A DNA stretch of 64,000 bases, taken from Pseudomonadota bacterium (lineage in GTDB: Bacteria > Myxococcota_A > UBA796 > SXON01). Made by a program: the position numbers and the translations under genes. Positions 25,602-34,269 of the stretch are shown here, one piece after another (position 1 is the first letter of the stretch; every line of letters begins with the position of its first letter). The stretch covers positions 206,855 to 270,854 of the forward strand of contig JAUXQH010000095.1 in the NCBI GenBank assembly GCA_030685065.1, read 5' to 3'. The notes beneath the pieces were generated by a model that worked only from the letters and a program-made list of their open reading frames with translations, did no database searches and was not told the DNA's origin.

Positions 25602-26320
25602 CAGCGCACGTCCTCCGGCCCGATCTTCCGCGCGAGGATGGCCTGCAGCTCGGCCCGCGCGCGGTGGATGCGGCTTTTCACGGTGCCTCGGGGGAGCTCC
25701 AGGATCTCGGCGATCTCGTCGTAGGAGAGATCCTCGACGTCGCGGAGGAGCAGGATCTGGCGGTGGTCGTCGTCCAACCGGTCGAGCGCCGCGGTCACGA
25801 GCGCCTGCGCTTCTCGCGTGGTCGTGCCCGCGTCGGCGGCGGGCCCGTCGTCCGCGATCTGGCGCTCGGGCGTCTCGCCGTCGGCGCTGGGGCCGAGCGA
25901 CTCGGTGCGGCCCCAGCCGCGACGCGACCGATGCAGCCGCCGGTTGCGACAGTGGTTGAGCGTGACCTTGAAGATCCAGGTCGACAGGCGGGCCTCGCCC
26001 CGGAACGTCCCGAGCGAGCGGAACACCGCCAGGAACACGTCCTGAGCTGTCTCTTCGGCGGTGGGGGCATCCCCCAGCCAGCGGTAGCACAGGGTGTGGA
26101 CACGGTCCTGGTAGCGCAACACGATCTCGCGGAAGGCGTCCCGATCGCCGGCGCGGAAGCGCTCCACGAGCTCCGTGTCCGTGGGGCCGGGCAAACGAAG
26201 GCCGGGAAAGGCCACTGCCGCGAGGAGTACGCCGACCATCCCGCCGCAGTAGTCTTCAAGCATGCGGAGGGCTTCGACACCCGCGTGCAGCAAAGGTTCC
26301 GCGGCGGCGAGGAGCGGCAT
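25601..26320 (-). CDS. ECF-type sigma factor (RpoE-like)
   Basis: A sigma factor of up to 239 residues. Region 2 is DREAFREIVLRYQDRVHTLCYRWLGD-like (the text reads GDRDAFREIVLRYQD) with AEETAQDVFLAVFRSLGTFRGEARLSTWIFKVTLNHCRNR; region 4 is LDDDHRQILLLRDVEDLSYDEIAEILELPRGTVKSRIHRAR. The N-terminal 45 residues before TDTELVERF are unlike other sigma factors, so a downstream start such as 26239 is possible. Cotranscribed with its anti-sigma gene. Probably an envelope-stress regulator, by family. Confidence 0.85.
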   Translation of the reverse strand: MPLLAAAEPLLHAGVEALRMLEDYCGGMVGVLLAAVAFPGLRLPGPTDTELVERFRAGDRDAFREIVLRYQDRVHTLCYRWLGDAPTAEETAQDVFLAVFRSLGTFRGEARLSTWIFKVTLNHCRNRRLHRSRRGWGRTESLGPSADGETPERQIADDGPAADAGTTTREAQALVTAALDRLDDDHRQILLLRDVEDLSYDEIAEILELPRGTVKSRIHRARAELQAILARKIGPEDVR

Positions 26321-26326
26321 CCGGGC

Positions 26327-26821
26327 TCAGTCTTCCTCGTCCAGGGGCATCGCCTCCATCTGGACGCGCTTGCCGGTGCGCACCGACTCCTGGATGTCCT
26401 TGAGCGGGACGCGACGGATCGGGAAGATCGCCTTGCGGATCTTGGCGCCGCGGAAGGTCACGCCGTCGAGGTTTGCGTAGTCGAAGTCGGCGTCTTCGAT
26501 GTTCGCCTCCTCCAACGAACAATCCTTCAGGTTGGCGCCGAAGAAGCTGGCGCCGACCAGGTTCGCGCCCTTGAACGTGCACCGGGAGAGGTTCGCCTCG
26601 GCGAACTTGGCGCGCGCGAGGTTCGCGTTGTCGAACGCGATCCCGACCAGATCGCAGCCGCGCAGATCGGCCTCCTCGAACCCTTCCTTGCGGCGGATCA
26701 TCTCCAGCACCTGCTTCCGCGTGAGCGGGCGGCCGGTGGAGAAGTCCTCCTTGTCGGGATCGGTGACCAGCGGATCGGAGGCGGTCGCGGTGGGGGAAGC
26801 GGGGGTCTTACGCCGGGTCAT
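26327..26821 (-). CDS. Pentapeptide-repeat protein
   Basis: A 164-residue protein with about fifteen A(D/N)LxX pentapeptides (ADLRGCDLVGIAFDNANLARAKFAEANLSRCTFKGANL), which fold as a right-handed quadrilateral beta-helix. The N-terminus is a short basic linker (MTRRKTPASPTATAS) and the end is acidic (PLDEED). The molecular role is unknown; some pentapeptide proteins bind gyrase, but nothing here points to that. Its start overlaps the stop of the ATP-grasp gene by ATGA. Confidence 0.85.
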   Translation of the reverse strand: MTRRKTPASPTATASDPLVTDPDKEDFSTGRPLTRKQVLEMIRRKEGFEEADLRGCDLVGIAFDNANLARAKFAEANLSRCTFKGANLVGASFFGANLKDCSLEEANIEDADFDYANLDGVTFRGAKIRKAIFPIRRVPLKDIQESVRTGKRVQMEAMPLDEED

Positions 26822-27795
26822 GAGGCTCTTGTGGGCAGGAGGGAGGGCCGCGCGGCGAGCTCGAGGCTCTGGACGAGGCGAGGCGCGATGTCGGGCTGGC
26901 TGAACTGCTCGGACCAGTAAACCCCGCCGGGGTTGAGCGTGTTGACCTCGATGACGAGGCCCCCGATCACGTCGACCCCGGCAAACCAGACGCCGTCCCG
27001 CGCGAGGTGGGGCGTGAGCGCCGCGGCGAGAGCATGGTCGGCCTCGGTGAGGGGAGAGGGCATCGGGACCGCGCCCGCCTTGAGGTTGTGGCGAAGTTCG
27101 CCCGGCGCACGTTGGCGCAGGTACCCGCCGACAAGCGCTCCGTCGAGCCACAACAGCCGTTTCTCCCCGAAGACCGCGGCCGGCACGTACTCCTGCACGA
27201 CCACGTAGCCATCGCCCGCGCGGGCCGCGGCGTCGATCGCCACGTCGAGGCGTGGGCGGCGGCGGCCGCGCATGACGGACACCCCCTTCCCTCCGCACGA
27301 GCGTGCCGGCTTGATGACGATCCCGGCCGTACAATCGCTGGCGAAGCACTCGATCGTGGCCCGGGAGCGCGTGACGATGGTGCGCGGCCGCGGCACGCCC
27401 TCCAACGTCGCGACCCAGGCCTTGTGGGAGGTGCGCAGCAGCGCACCCGGGTCGTTCCACACCCGCACGCCAGCCGCCTGGGCGAGCTGCGCGAACCCGA
27501 TCACCGCGAGGTCGATCGGGTTCGTGCGGAGAAGGAGCACGTCGAACCGGTCAACCTCGACGTTACGACGGACGGCGGTGCGCCCGTGCAGGGCGGCCAC
27601 GATGGCCTCGCAGGAGGCCGGCTCGTCGAAGAGGTGGGCACGGCCGCGCAGCCGGCCACGAGGGTCGATCTCGAGGTCCCATGGCTCCAGGATCCGCACG
27701 ACGTGGCCCCGCTGGAGGGCCGCGTGCGCGAGCTGGATCGTAGTGTGTGTGAGCGCCGCGGACGCCGCGCTCGAGAGGACGATTCCGATCCGCAC
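26818..27795 (-). CDS. ATP-grasp protein (glutathione synthase/RimK-like)
   Basis: A 325-residue ATP-grasp enzyme. Visible elements: the substrate domain start VRIGIVLSSAAS, VVVQEYVPA, the phosphate-binding loop GIVIKPARSCGGKGVSVM, and the metal-binding end GVDVIGGLVIEVNTLNPGG. These match GshB/RimK-type carboxylate-amine ligases, which join an amine or thiol to an acyl-phosphate. The GTG at 27795 fits the family; the ORF-track start at 27933 adds an unlikely Arg/Gly-rich leader. Coupled to the pentapeptide gene. Confidence 0.8.
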   Translation of the reverse strand: MRIGIVLSSAASAALTHTTIQLAHAALQRGHVVRILEPWDLEIDPRGRLRGRAHLFDEPASCEAIVAALHGRTAVRRNVEVDRFDVLLLRTNPIDLAVIGFAQLAQAAGVRVWNDPGALLRTSHKAWVATLEGVPRPRTIVTRSRATIECFASDCTAGIVIKPARSCGGKGVSVMRGRRRPRLDVAIDAAARAGDGYVVVQEYVPAAVFGEKRLLWLDGALVGGYLRQRAPGELRHNLKAGAVPMPSPLTEADHALAAALTPHLARDGVWFAGVDVIGGLVIEVNTLNPGGVYWSEQFSQPDIAPRLVQSLELAARPSLLPTRAS

Positions 27796-27913
27796 GCGCC
27801 CAGGTATCCCAGGACGGAGAAAACAGGTCGGCCGAAGAGCGCGAGGCCCGCGGTGCCCGTCGCCCCGAGCGGCGCCGACCGCGGGCCCGGGGGGCTCTCC
27901 CGGGCGGCGAACG

Positions 27914-28504
27914 ATGCGGTACTTTGTGCACATGCCCGCTTCTCGTCGCCACCACCGCTTCTCGCTCGAGCAGTACCTCGAGTTCGAGTTCGATCACGTG
28001 GAGAAGTTCGAGTTCGTCGACGGGGAGATCGTCGCGATGGCAGGCGCGTCTCCGCAGCACAACGTCGTGGTGTCGAACATCACCGCGGCGCTGCACGGCC
28101 TCTTCGCTGGCCGCGGCCGGGTGCTCGGGTCACAGCAGCGCATCGCGACCGCCGATGGCCTTCACACCTACCCGGACGTGCTCGTGGTCTGCGGGAAGAT
28201 GGTGTTGGTGCAGTACAAATCTACCCACACGCTCCACTTTCCGTCGATGCTGGTGGAGGTCCTCTCGCCTTCCACCCGGGACTACGACCTCGGCGAAAAG
28301 TTGGAGCGCTACCAGACCATCCCCACCTTGCAGGACGTGCTCCTGATCGAGGCCGATCGTCCGGACGTGCGGCACGTCCGCCGCACGGCAGAGGGCTGGG
28401 AGACGCGCCGCTTCAGGGCCATCGAGGACGTGATCGATCTCGCCGGGGTCACGCTTCCGCTCGCGGTCATCTACGCGGACGTGCCCGAGGCCGACCTGGG
28501 CTGA
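27914..28504 (+). CDS. Uma2 family (DUF820) putative PD-(D/E)xK protein
   Basis: A 196-residue protein (MPASRRHHRFSLEQYLEFE at 27932 is an alternative start). The nuclease-fold residues are present: an acidic start of strand in VDGEIVAMAG, the Asp of YPDVLVVC and the Glu of MLVEVLSPST. The family is abundant in cyanobacteria, planctomycetes and myxobacteria, and its biological role is unknown. It stands alone, divergent from the ATP-grasp gene and upstream of the hairpin-rich gap. Confidence 0.88.
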   Translation: MRYFVHMPASRRHHRFSLEQYLEFEFDHVEKFEFVDGEIVAMAGASPQHNVVVSNITAALHGLFAGRGRVLGSQQRIATADGLHTYPDVLVVCGKMVLVQYKSTHTLHFPSMLVEVLSPSTRDYDLGEKLERYQTIPTLQDVLLIEADRPDVRHVRRTAEGWETRRFRAIEDVIDLAGVTLPLAVIYADVPEADLG

Positions 28505-28545
28505 CCGAGGTGTCCGCCGCCCCCGCGGCAGGGAGGCCGGAAGGC

Positions 28546-28604
28546 GCCACGGGCACGCGACAATCCCAGGCCGAAGGCCATTCCCAGCGCGCCATGCCCG
28601 TGGC
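28546..28604. repeat. Composite stem-loop 1 in the hairpin-rich gap
   Basis: Outer arms GCCACGGGCA (28546-28555) and TGCCCGTGGC (28595-28604) pair perfectly. Inside them lie CGCG/CGCG and an apical GGCC-GAA-GGCC hairpin, with short asymmetric internal loops. This looks more like a folded RNA than a simple palindrome. Confidence 0.7.
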
Positions 28605-28605
28605 G

Positions 28606-28630
28606 GTCGGCCCGCACGAAGCGGGCCGAC
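28606..28630. repeat. Hairpin 2: perfect ten-base arms
   Basis: GTCGGCCCGC-ACGAA-GCGGGCCGAC, five-base loop, starting two bases after stem-loop 1. Confidence 0.8.
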
Positions 28631-28664
28631 GGAGCGGCCCCGCCGCGACCCTGCAGGACACCCG

Positions 28665-28687
28665 CCGGCGGCCGCCCCGGCCGCCGG
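28665..28687. repeat. Hairpin 3: perfect nine-base arms
   Basis: CCGGCGGCC-GCCCC-GGCCGCCGG, five-base loop. It is the third strong hairpin within about 140 bases. Confidence 0.75.
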
Positions 28688-28693
28688 GCCGCC

Positions 28694-28720
28694 CACGGTC
28701 ACGGTCACGGTCACGGTCAC
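28694..28720. repeat. Hexamer tandem repeat (CACGGT)4
   Basis: CACGGT occurs four times in a row followed by CAC. A short slippage-type repeat in noncoding DNA. Confidence 0.9.
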
Positions 28721-28872
28721 CCCACCCTCCAGACTCACGCTCCCGTCCTGATCCTGGAGGGCCCAACGCGTACCCAGCCGCCGCGAAGGATCGGGCTGGC
28801 CCGCCTTGCAGCCGGGTCCGCCGGTGGAGCCCGAAGGGCTCGCGGAGTCGGCGTGCGCGAGACTCGCAGCGC

Positions 28873-28891
28873 CCGGCCCGGCAAGGGCCGG
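28873..28891. repeat. Hairpin 4 in the hairpin-rich gap
   Basis: CCGGCCC-GGCAA-GGGCCGG, perfect seven-base arms with a five-base loop. Confidence 0.65.
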
Positions 28892-29040
28892 AGCCGACGT
28901 AGCCAGCCCCCGGAGGTGAGCGCGAAGCGAGCCGTGAGGGGGGCCCCCCGGGGGGGGACCGGCGGGGGCCCCGGCTGCGGTTCTGGCGGGCCGGCCCGAT
29001 CCTCTCGCGCCAAGATGAAGGAGCGCGATAACAGGCCCCG

Positions 29041-30519
29041 ATGGACGAGGTTCTCTCCCGCATCCCCCACCTCGTCGCCGCGCGCTACCCCATCCTCTGG
29101 CTCGTCTCGAACGAGGAGGAGCGGGTGGAGCGCGGGCTCGAACGCCTCGCGGCGGCCGAGGACATGGCCCTTCTGCGGTGGCGGCGCACCACCGGGCTCG
29201 TCGCGACCGGCGGCCTCTCGTTTCCGGACACCGAATCGCCCATCGCCGCCTTCGATGCGGTGAACGAGGTGGATGGTCCCGCCCTGTTCCTGTTCGAGGA
29301 CCTCGCGGATGACTTCGACAATCCCCTCGTCGTCCGGCGCCTGAAGGACCTCCAGCGCGAGGTGGCCTCGCGTCGGCAGGCGATCTTGATCCTGTCCCAC
29401 CGCGTGCAGCTGCCGGCCGAGCTCGAGAAGGATGTCGCCATCCTCGACATCCCGCTCCCGAACCGCAACGAGGTGGCCCGGCTCCTAGGCCTGCTCACCC
29501 TCTCGCAGAAGATCGAGCTCCCCCCGGAGCGCTTCGAGCAGTTCGTGACCGCCTCGCTGGGCCTCTCCGAGAAGGAGATCAAGCGCGCCTACGCGCGGGT
29601 CCTGCTCGACGGTACGCGCTTCGGCGCCGGCGACCTCGATCTGCTGCTCGAGGAGAAGGCGCGGCTCCTGCGCAAATCGCGCCACCTGGAATTCGTGCGG
29701 CCCGACGTAGGGATGGGGGACGTGGGCGGGCTCGGCAACCTCAAGGACTGGCTGCGCCAACGCGCCGCCGCGTTCACCGAGAAGGCCCGGATCTACGGGC
29801 TCCCGGAGCCGAAGGGCCTGTTCCTCCTCGGCGTGCAGGGCTGCGGAAAATCGCTGTCCGCCAAGGCGGTGGCCGAGCTGTGGCGCGTGCCGCTCCTGCG
29901 CCTCGACGTCGCCGCGCTGTTCGAAGGGCGCGCGGAGGAGGGCCTGCGGGAGACCATCCGCATCGCCGAGTCGCTCGCACCGGCGGTGCTCTGGATCGAC
30001 GAGATCGAGAAGGCCTTCTTGGGCGATGGGATGGCCACGAGCCGCGTGTTCGGCACCTTCCTGACGTGGATGCAGGAGAAGACCAAGCCGGTGTTCGTGG
30101 TCGGCACCGCCAACGAGGTGCGGGGCCTGCCGCCCGAGCTCCTCCGCAAGGGCCGCTTCGACGAGATCTTCTTCGTCGACCTCCCCAACGTGCACGAGCG
30201 CCTGGAGATCCTCGACATCCACCTGCGTCGTCGCAAGCGGGATCCCGAACGGTACGATCTGCTCGCCGTCGCCGAGGAGACCGACCGGTGGTCCGGCGCC
30301 GAGCTCGAACAGCTCTTGATCTCGGCGATGTTCTACTCCTTCTCCGCCGACCGCGAGCTCGGCCAGGAAGACCTGATCCGCGTCGCCCGGGAGACGATCC
30401 CCCTCGCCGTGACGATGGACGATCGCCTGAAGGAGCTCCGCGAGTGGGCACGCCCGCGCGCGCGCCCGGCGAGCGTCGACACCCGTAGAATCGCGTTCTT
30501 CGAGGACTGGAATGGCTGA
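29041..30519 (+). CDS. AAA-family ATPase, Ycf46-like
   Basis: A 492-residue protein with a divergent N-terminal ATPase-like half ([21 protein letters not shown]...[16 protein letters not shown]) and a C-terminal AAA domain: Walker A GVQGCGKS, Walker [12 protein letters not shown], sensor [28 protein letters not shown] and arginine finger region. This is the layout of the Ycf46 family of chloroplasts, cyanobacteria and other bacteria, whose role is poorly known (linked to carbon uptake in cyanobacteria). Ends with an eight-base overlap with gpsA. Confidence 0.85.
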   Translation: MDEVLSRIPHLVAARYPILWLVSNEEERVERGLERLAAAEDMALLRWRRTTGLVATGGLSFPDTESPIAAFDAVNEVDGPALFLFEDLADDFDNPLVVRRLKDLQREVASRRQAILILSHRVQLPAELEKDVAILDIPLPNRNEVARLLGLLTLSQKIELPPERFEQFVTASLGLSEKEIKRAYARVLLDGTRFGAGDLDLLLEEKARLLRKSRHLEFVRPDVGMGDVGGLGNLKDWLRQRAAAFTEKARIYGLPEPKGLFLLGVQGCGKSLSAKAVAELWRVPLLRLDVAALFEGRAEEGLRETIRIAESLAPAVLWIDEIEKAFLGDGMATSRVFGTFLTWMQEKTKPVFVVGTANEVRGLPPELLRKGRFDEIFFVDLPNVHERLEILDIHLRRRKRDPERYDLLAVAEETDRWSGAELEQLLISAMFYSFSADRELGQEDLIRVARETIPLAVTMDDRLKELREWARPRARPASVDTRRIAFFEDWNG

Positions 30520-31540
30520 ACAGACGCCCTCTCCTCGCCTGCGGTGTGCCGTCATCGGGGCCGGCTCCTGGGGCACGGCCCTCGGCATCCAGCTCGCCCG
30601 CAACGGCCACGAGACCTGGCTGTGGGACCGCGACGCCGACCGCTGCGCGCGGATGGAGATCGACAGGGTCAACGACCGCTATCTGCCCGGCGCCACCTTT
30701 CCCGAGCGGCTCCACGTCTCCCACGACACCGACCGCGTGCTGGACGGCGCGGACCTGGTCGTGGCGGTGGTCCCGAGCCAGGTCATCCGGCCCGTGATGG
30801 GCGCGCTCGCGGACAAGCTCCGCGACGGGGTGCCGATCTGCTGCGCGTCGAAGGGCATCGAGGTCGGGAGCCTGCAGACGATGGACGAGGTGCTCCACGC
30901 CGCGCTCCCCGCGCGCCTGCACCCCTCGCTCTGCGCGCTCTCGGGGCCGAGCTTTGCCCGCGAGGTGGCGCTGGGCCTGCCCACGGCGGTGGTGGTCGCC
31001 GGCGACTCGGAGGACGCCTGCCATCGTGTCGCGAACGCGTTCCACGGCGGCTACTTCCGCGTCTATCACTCCGATGACGTCGTGGGCGTGGAGTACGGCG
31101 CCGCGCTCAAGAACGTGCTCGCGATCGCGTGCGGCGTGAGCGACGGCGCGGGCCTCGGCACCAACGCCCGGGCCGCGCTCATCACCCGTGGCCTGTCCGA
31201 GATCACCCGCCTCGCGGTGGCCCGCGGCGCGAACCCGCTCACGCTGATGGGCCTCGCCGGCCTCGGTGACCTCGTGCTCACCTGCACGGGTGACCTCTCC
31301 CGCAACCGGCGCGTCGGCCTCGGCCTGGGGCAGGGGCGCTCGCTCGCGGCGATCCTCGAGGAGCTCGGGCAGGTCGCCGAGGGCGTCGTGACCGCGCGGA
31401 GCGCCTGGGCGCTCGCGCAGCAGGCGGGCGTCGACATGCCGATCACCGAGCAGGTGTATCGGATGCTCTACGAGGACAAGCCGGTGCGGGACGTGCTCAA
31501 GGACCTGGTGGGGCGGGAGCGGAAGGCCGAGCGGGGGTAG
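30512..31540 (+). CDS. gpsA: Glycerol-3-phosphate dehydrogenase [NAD(P)+]
   Basis: A 342-residue GpsA. Nucleotide-binding GAGSWGTALGIQLARNGH, the SKGIE motif, GPSFAREVALGLPTAVVVA, catalytic Lys in GAALKNVLAIACG and GLAGLGDLVLTCTG are all present. It reduces dihydroxyacetone phosphate to sn-glycerol 3-phosphate for phospholipid synthesis. Length is typical. The start overlaps the AAA-ATPase gene. Confidence 0.96.
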   Translation: MAEQTPSPRLRCAVIGAGSWGTALGIQLARNGHETWLWDRDADRCARMEIDRVNDRYLPGATFPERLHVSHDTDRVLDGADLVVAVVPSQVIRPVMGALADKLRDGVPICCASKGIEVGSLQTMDEVLHAALPARLHPSLCALSGPSFAREVALGLPTAVVVAGDSEDACHRVANAFHGGYFRVYHSDDVVGVEYGAALKNVLAIACGVSDGAGLGTNARAALITRGLSEITRLAVARGANPLTLMGLAGLGDLVLTCTGDLSRNRRVGLGLGQGRSLAAILEELGQVAEGVVTARSAWALAQQAGVDMPITEQVYRMLYEDKPVRDVLKDLVGRERKAERG

Positions 31541-31548
31541 CCAGTTCC

Positions 31549-31577
31549 GGGCGGGGCTCGTTCCTTGCACCCCGCCC
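31549..31577. terminator. Possible terminator hairpin after gpsA
   Basis: GGGCGGGG (31549-31556) and CCCCGCCC (31570-31577) form an eight-pair G/C stem with a 13-base loop between gpsA and the RDD gene. There is no T-run, so termination by this element is uncertain. Confidence 0.35.
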
Positions 31578-31599
31578 CCGCTTCTGTCACGATCCCCCC

Positions 31600-32394
31600 G
31601 TGCCGACCGAGCCGGGAACAGAGGGCGGGCGTTTCGGCGCCAGCCTCGACGTCACCATTGACCTGCCGCTCGCCGACGTGGGGAGCCGCGGTCTCGCGCG
31701 CGCGGTCGACGCCGTGGTCTACCTCTTCGTCCAGCTCGCGTTCGCCGTGGTGCTCGCGTTCGCGCTCGGCCTCGGGTACGCCGCGGACATCGCCGGGCTC
31801 GGCCTCCTCGCGGGGGTGTTCTTCATCCTGTACTTCGTGTTCCAGTGGTCGCTCGGCACCACGGTCGAGCTCTGGATGCGCGGCCAGACCCCCGGCAAGA
31901 AGCTGCTCGGCCTGCGTACGGTGCGGGATGACGGCGGCTCGCTCACCCTCGTGCCCGCGCTCCTCCGCAACCTGCTGCGCGTCGACTCGTTTCCGGTGAT
32001 CAGCCTCCTCGACCTGGTCGTGATGTACCTCCACCCGTCGGGAAAGCGGCTGGGCGATCTGGCCGCCGGCACCGTGGTGGTGGACGAGGGGCGGGCCGCG
32101 GAGGCCCGCACGTGGCCGCCGGCGTTGCCCGCCGCCGACGTGGCGCTGCTCCAGATCTGGTTCGCGCGTGCGCCCGACCTCCTGGGGCCGCGGCGCGCGG
32201 CCATCGCGGCCCGCCTCGTCGCGCGGCTCGCCAAGGGCCATCCGGGCCTGCTCGACGCCGCGCTCCTCGAGGCCGGGGGCCAGCCCGTGGGCGCGCTCGA
32301 GCGGCTCGCCCCCCGCGCCGGGACGCCCGTGCCGGTGAAGCCCCCGGTCTCCCTCGTGAAGCCCGCGTCCGTGCCCCCCGCCCCGGCTGGCTGA
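31600..32394 (+). CDS. RDD family membrane protein
   Basis: A 264-residue protein starting at a GTG. It has the RDD signature segments: GSRGLARAVDAVVYLF, two membrane helices, MRGQTPGKKLLGLRTVRDDGG and PSGKRLGDLAAGTVVVD. The C-terminal 100 residues form a soluble Ala/Leu-rich region ending in a Pro-rich tail. It opens the seven-gene MoxR operon, in which RDD proteins are common members; its exact function there is unknown. Confidence 0.85.
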   Translation: MPTEPGTEGGRFGASLDVTIDLPLADVGSRGLARAVDAVVYLFVQLAFAVVLAFALGLGYAADIAGLGLLAGVFFILYFVFQWSLGTTVELWMRGQTPGKKLLGLRTVRDDGGSLTLVPALLRNLLRVDSFPVISLLDLVVMYLHPSGKRLGDLAAGTVVVDEGRAAEARTWPPALPAADVALLQIWFARAPDLLGPRRAAIAARLVARLAKGHPGLLDAALLEAGGQPVGALERLAPRAGTPVPVKPPVSLVKPASVPPAPAG

Positions 32395-32395
32395 C

Positions 32396-33418
32396 GTGAC
32401 CGTGGCCGAGCCGCTCCCCGCCGAGCCCGCCAGCGTCGAACCCCTCCCCGTGGAGCCGGGCACGTCGACGTACGCGCGCTTCGTCGTCGCGGGGGAGCGG
32501 GAGTGGGACGAGGTGGAGCGGCGGCTCGGGACGATGGCGAAGCGCGGCCCCGCCGGCCTCGACCACGCCGCGCTGGACGGGCTCGCGGCGGCCCACCGCC
32601 GCGTCGTGGCCGACTTCGCCTGGGCCCGCACCGCCTTTCCCGGCACCCCCGCCGAGGCCCGCCTCCGTCGCATCGCATTCGCGGGCCACCAGCTCCTGGC
32701 CGCGCGCGACGCGCCGCTCGGCGAGCGGGCGCGCGCGTACGTCCTCGACACCTTCCCCCGCGCGTTCGCGGACACCGCGCCCGAGCGCGCCGTCGCCCTC
32801 GCGGTGATGGTGGGCGCGGGCCTGCTCGGCCTCGTGCTGGGCACCCTCGACGAGGGCGCCGCCGCCTGGTTTCTCGGCGAGGACCAGCTCGCCGGGATGC
32901 GGCGCGGCGACATGTGGACCGACCACCTCACGTCCGTGACGCCCGGCGGCACCCTCTCCGGGTTCATCGCCCGCAACAACATGACGGTGGCGCTGGTCGC
33001 CTGGATCGGCGGCATCGCGGGGGGGCTCGGCTCGCTCTACGTGCTCGTCCTGAACGGGCTCATGCTCGGCGTGATCGTCGCCGCGTGCGTGCGCTTCGGC
33101 ACCCTCGACCGGCTGCTCGCCTTCGTGCCCGCGCATGGGCTGCTGGAGCTCTACCTCATCTCCGTGGCCGCGGGCGCCGGCCTGAAGCTGGCCTCGGGGC
33201 TCGTCGTCGCGTCTCCTCGCCCGCGCGCGATCACCGCCCCCGAGGCCGCCCGCGCCTCCCTCGCGCTCGCGACGGGCACCCTGCCCTGGTTCCTGCTCCT
33301 CGGCGCGATCGAGGGCTTCGTCTCGCCGCTCGACCTGCCCCTGATCCTCGACGTCGGGATCGGCGCCGCGCTCCTCCTCCTGTTTTTCGGCGCCACCCGT
33401 CTGCGGAGAGCCTCCTGA
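32396..33418 (+). CDS. SpoIIM-like (stage II sporulation protein M family) membrane protein
   Basis: A 340-residue protein with a soluble N-terminal region (TSTYARFVVAGEREWDEVERRLG) followed by about five membrane helices. The family signature is visible in RNNMTVALVAWIGGIAGGLGSLYVLVLNGLMLG and PAHGLLELYLISVAAGAGLKLA. SpoIIM-like (DUF95) proteins are regular partners of MoxR/DUF58 genes in non-sporulating bacteria; here the role is not sporulation as such. GTG start one base after the RDD stop. Confidence 0.85.
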   Translation: MTVAEPLPAEPASVEPLPVEPGTSTYARFVVAGEREWDEVERRLGTMAKRGPAGLDHAALDGLAAAHRRVVADFAWARTAFPGTPAEARLRRIAFAGHQLLAARDAPLGERARAYVLDTFPRAFADTAPERAVALAVMVGAGLLGLVLGTLDEGAAAWFLGEDQLAGMRRGDMWTDHLTSVTPGGTLSGFIARNNMTVALVAWIGGIAGGLGSLYVLVLNGLMLGVIVAACVRFGTLDRLLAFVPAHGLLELYLISVAAGAGLKLASGLVVASPRPRAITAPEAARASLALATGTLPWFLLLGAIEGFVSPLDLPLILDVGIGAALLLLFFGATRLRRAS

Positions 33419-34269
33419 TGAACCTCCGCACGCCCGCCACCAGCTTCGTCGCCGCCCTGGACGAGCCGTGGCGCTTCCTCCGCACGCGCTTCTCGATGTG
33501 GGCGCCCGCCGCGTTCGCCCTCGCCGCGATGGGCGTCGTACCGGCAGTGCTCGTCCAGTGGTTCATGGCCCGCCTCACCCACGTGACGCCGGGCGCGATG
33601 CCGGACCTCGTGAGCCTCGTCGCGCTGTTTCCCGCACTCTTCTTCTTCATGCTCGCCTACGTGGCCACGCAGCTCGGCGCCTTCGTCATCGCGACGCGCG
33701 TGCTCGCGGGCGAGCGCCCGAACGTAGGTGACGTGCTCGCGACGGCGCTCTCGCCCCGGATGCTGCTGGTGGGTGGCGTCCCGCTCCTCCTCGTGCTCGC
33801 CGGCTTCGGATGCGTCGTGGGGGGGCCCGTCGCGGCGGCGCTCGTCGGGTTCGCTCCGGCGGCCGTGCTCGCGCGCCCCGGAGTGTGGTTCAGCACGTGG
33901 GGGGAGGCCTTCGCGGCCGCCACCGTTCGGGCGAGCCCCCGCGACGCCGGCCCGCCGGGCCTCAAGCTCGCGGCCATCACGCTCGTCTGGTACGGGGTCA
34001 ACTCGGTCGCGGGCCAGCTCGCGGCCATCCCGTCGCTCGGGTGGTTCGTGTGGAGCGGGATCAACGCGCTCGGCTCGGGCGACATCCTCGGCGCGCTCCA
34101 GTCGAACCCTCCCTTCGCGATCGGCGCGACCGGTGTGATCCTCGGCGCGGCGCTGCGCCCGTTCGCGGACATCTTCCTCGCGGCCGGCGTGGTCCTGTTG
34201 TGGCGTGACCTCGAGCGCGTGCGCGGCGGGGAGGACCTCGAGGCGCTCGTGGACGGGCGCGCGACGTGA
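33418..34269 (+). CDS. Polytopic membrane protein of the MoxR operon
   Basis: A 283-residue protein (MNLRTPATSFVAALDEPWRFLRTRF) with about six hydrophobic segments, including VVPAVLVQWFMARL, FFFMLAYVATQLGAF and GVPLLLVLAGFGCVVGGPVAA. I recognise no named domain; it resembles DUF4013-type or glycerophosphoryl-diester-phosphodiesterase-associated membrane proteins only in general shape. Start shares one base with the SpoIIM-like stop (TGATG), so it is coupled in the operon. Confidence 0.75.
   Translation: MNLRTPATSFVAALDEPWRFLRTRFSMWAPAAFALAAMGVVPAVLVQWFMARLTHVTPGAMPDLVSLVALFPALFFFMLAYVATQLGAFVIATRVLAGERPNVGDVLATALSPRMLLVGGVPLLLVLAGFGCVVGGPVAAALVGFAPAAVLARPGVWFSTWGEAFAAATVRASPRDAGPPGLKLAAITLVWYGVNSVAGQLAAIPSLGWFVWSGINALGSGDILGALQSNPPFAIGATGVILGAALRPFADIFLAAGVVLLWRDLERVRGGEDLEALVDGRAT

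Larger units (their letters stand above)
28505..29040. other. Noncoding gap of 536 bases crowded with hairpins
   Basis: No ORF here has sensible protein content on either strand. The gap holds at least four perfect inverted repeats (listed separately), a hexamer tandem repeat and a G6C6G8 run. It lies downstream of the Uma2 gene and upstream of the AAA-ATPase gene. Possible roles are structured leader RNA, a REP-like palindrome cluster, or a transcription-termination zone. No T-runs accompany the hairpins. Confidence 0.7.

Noticed and set aside
28130-29063. ORFs across the hairpin-rich gap on both strands
   Set aside because: Translations are low-complexity Arg/Gly/Pro/Ser strings without domains or ribosome sites.
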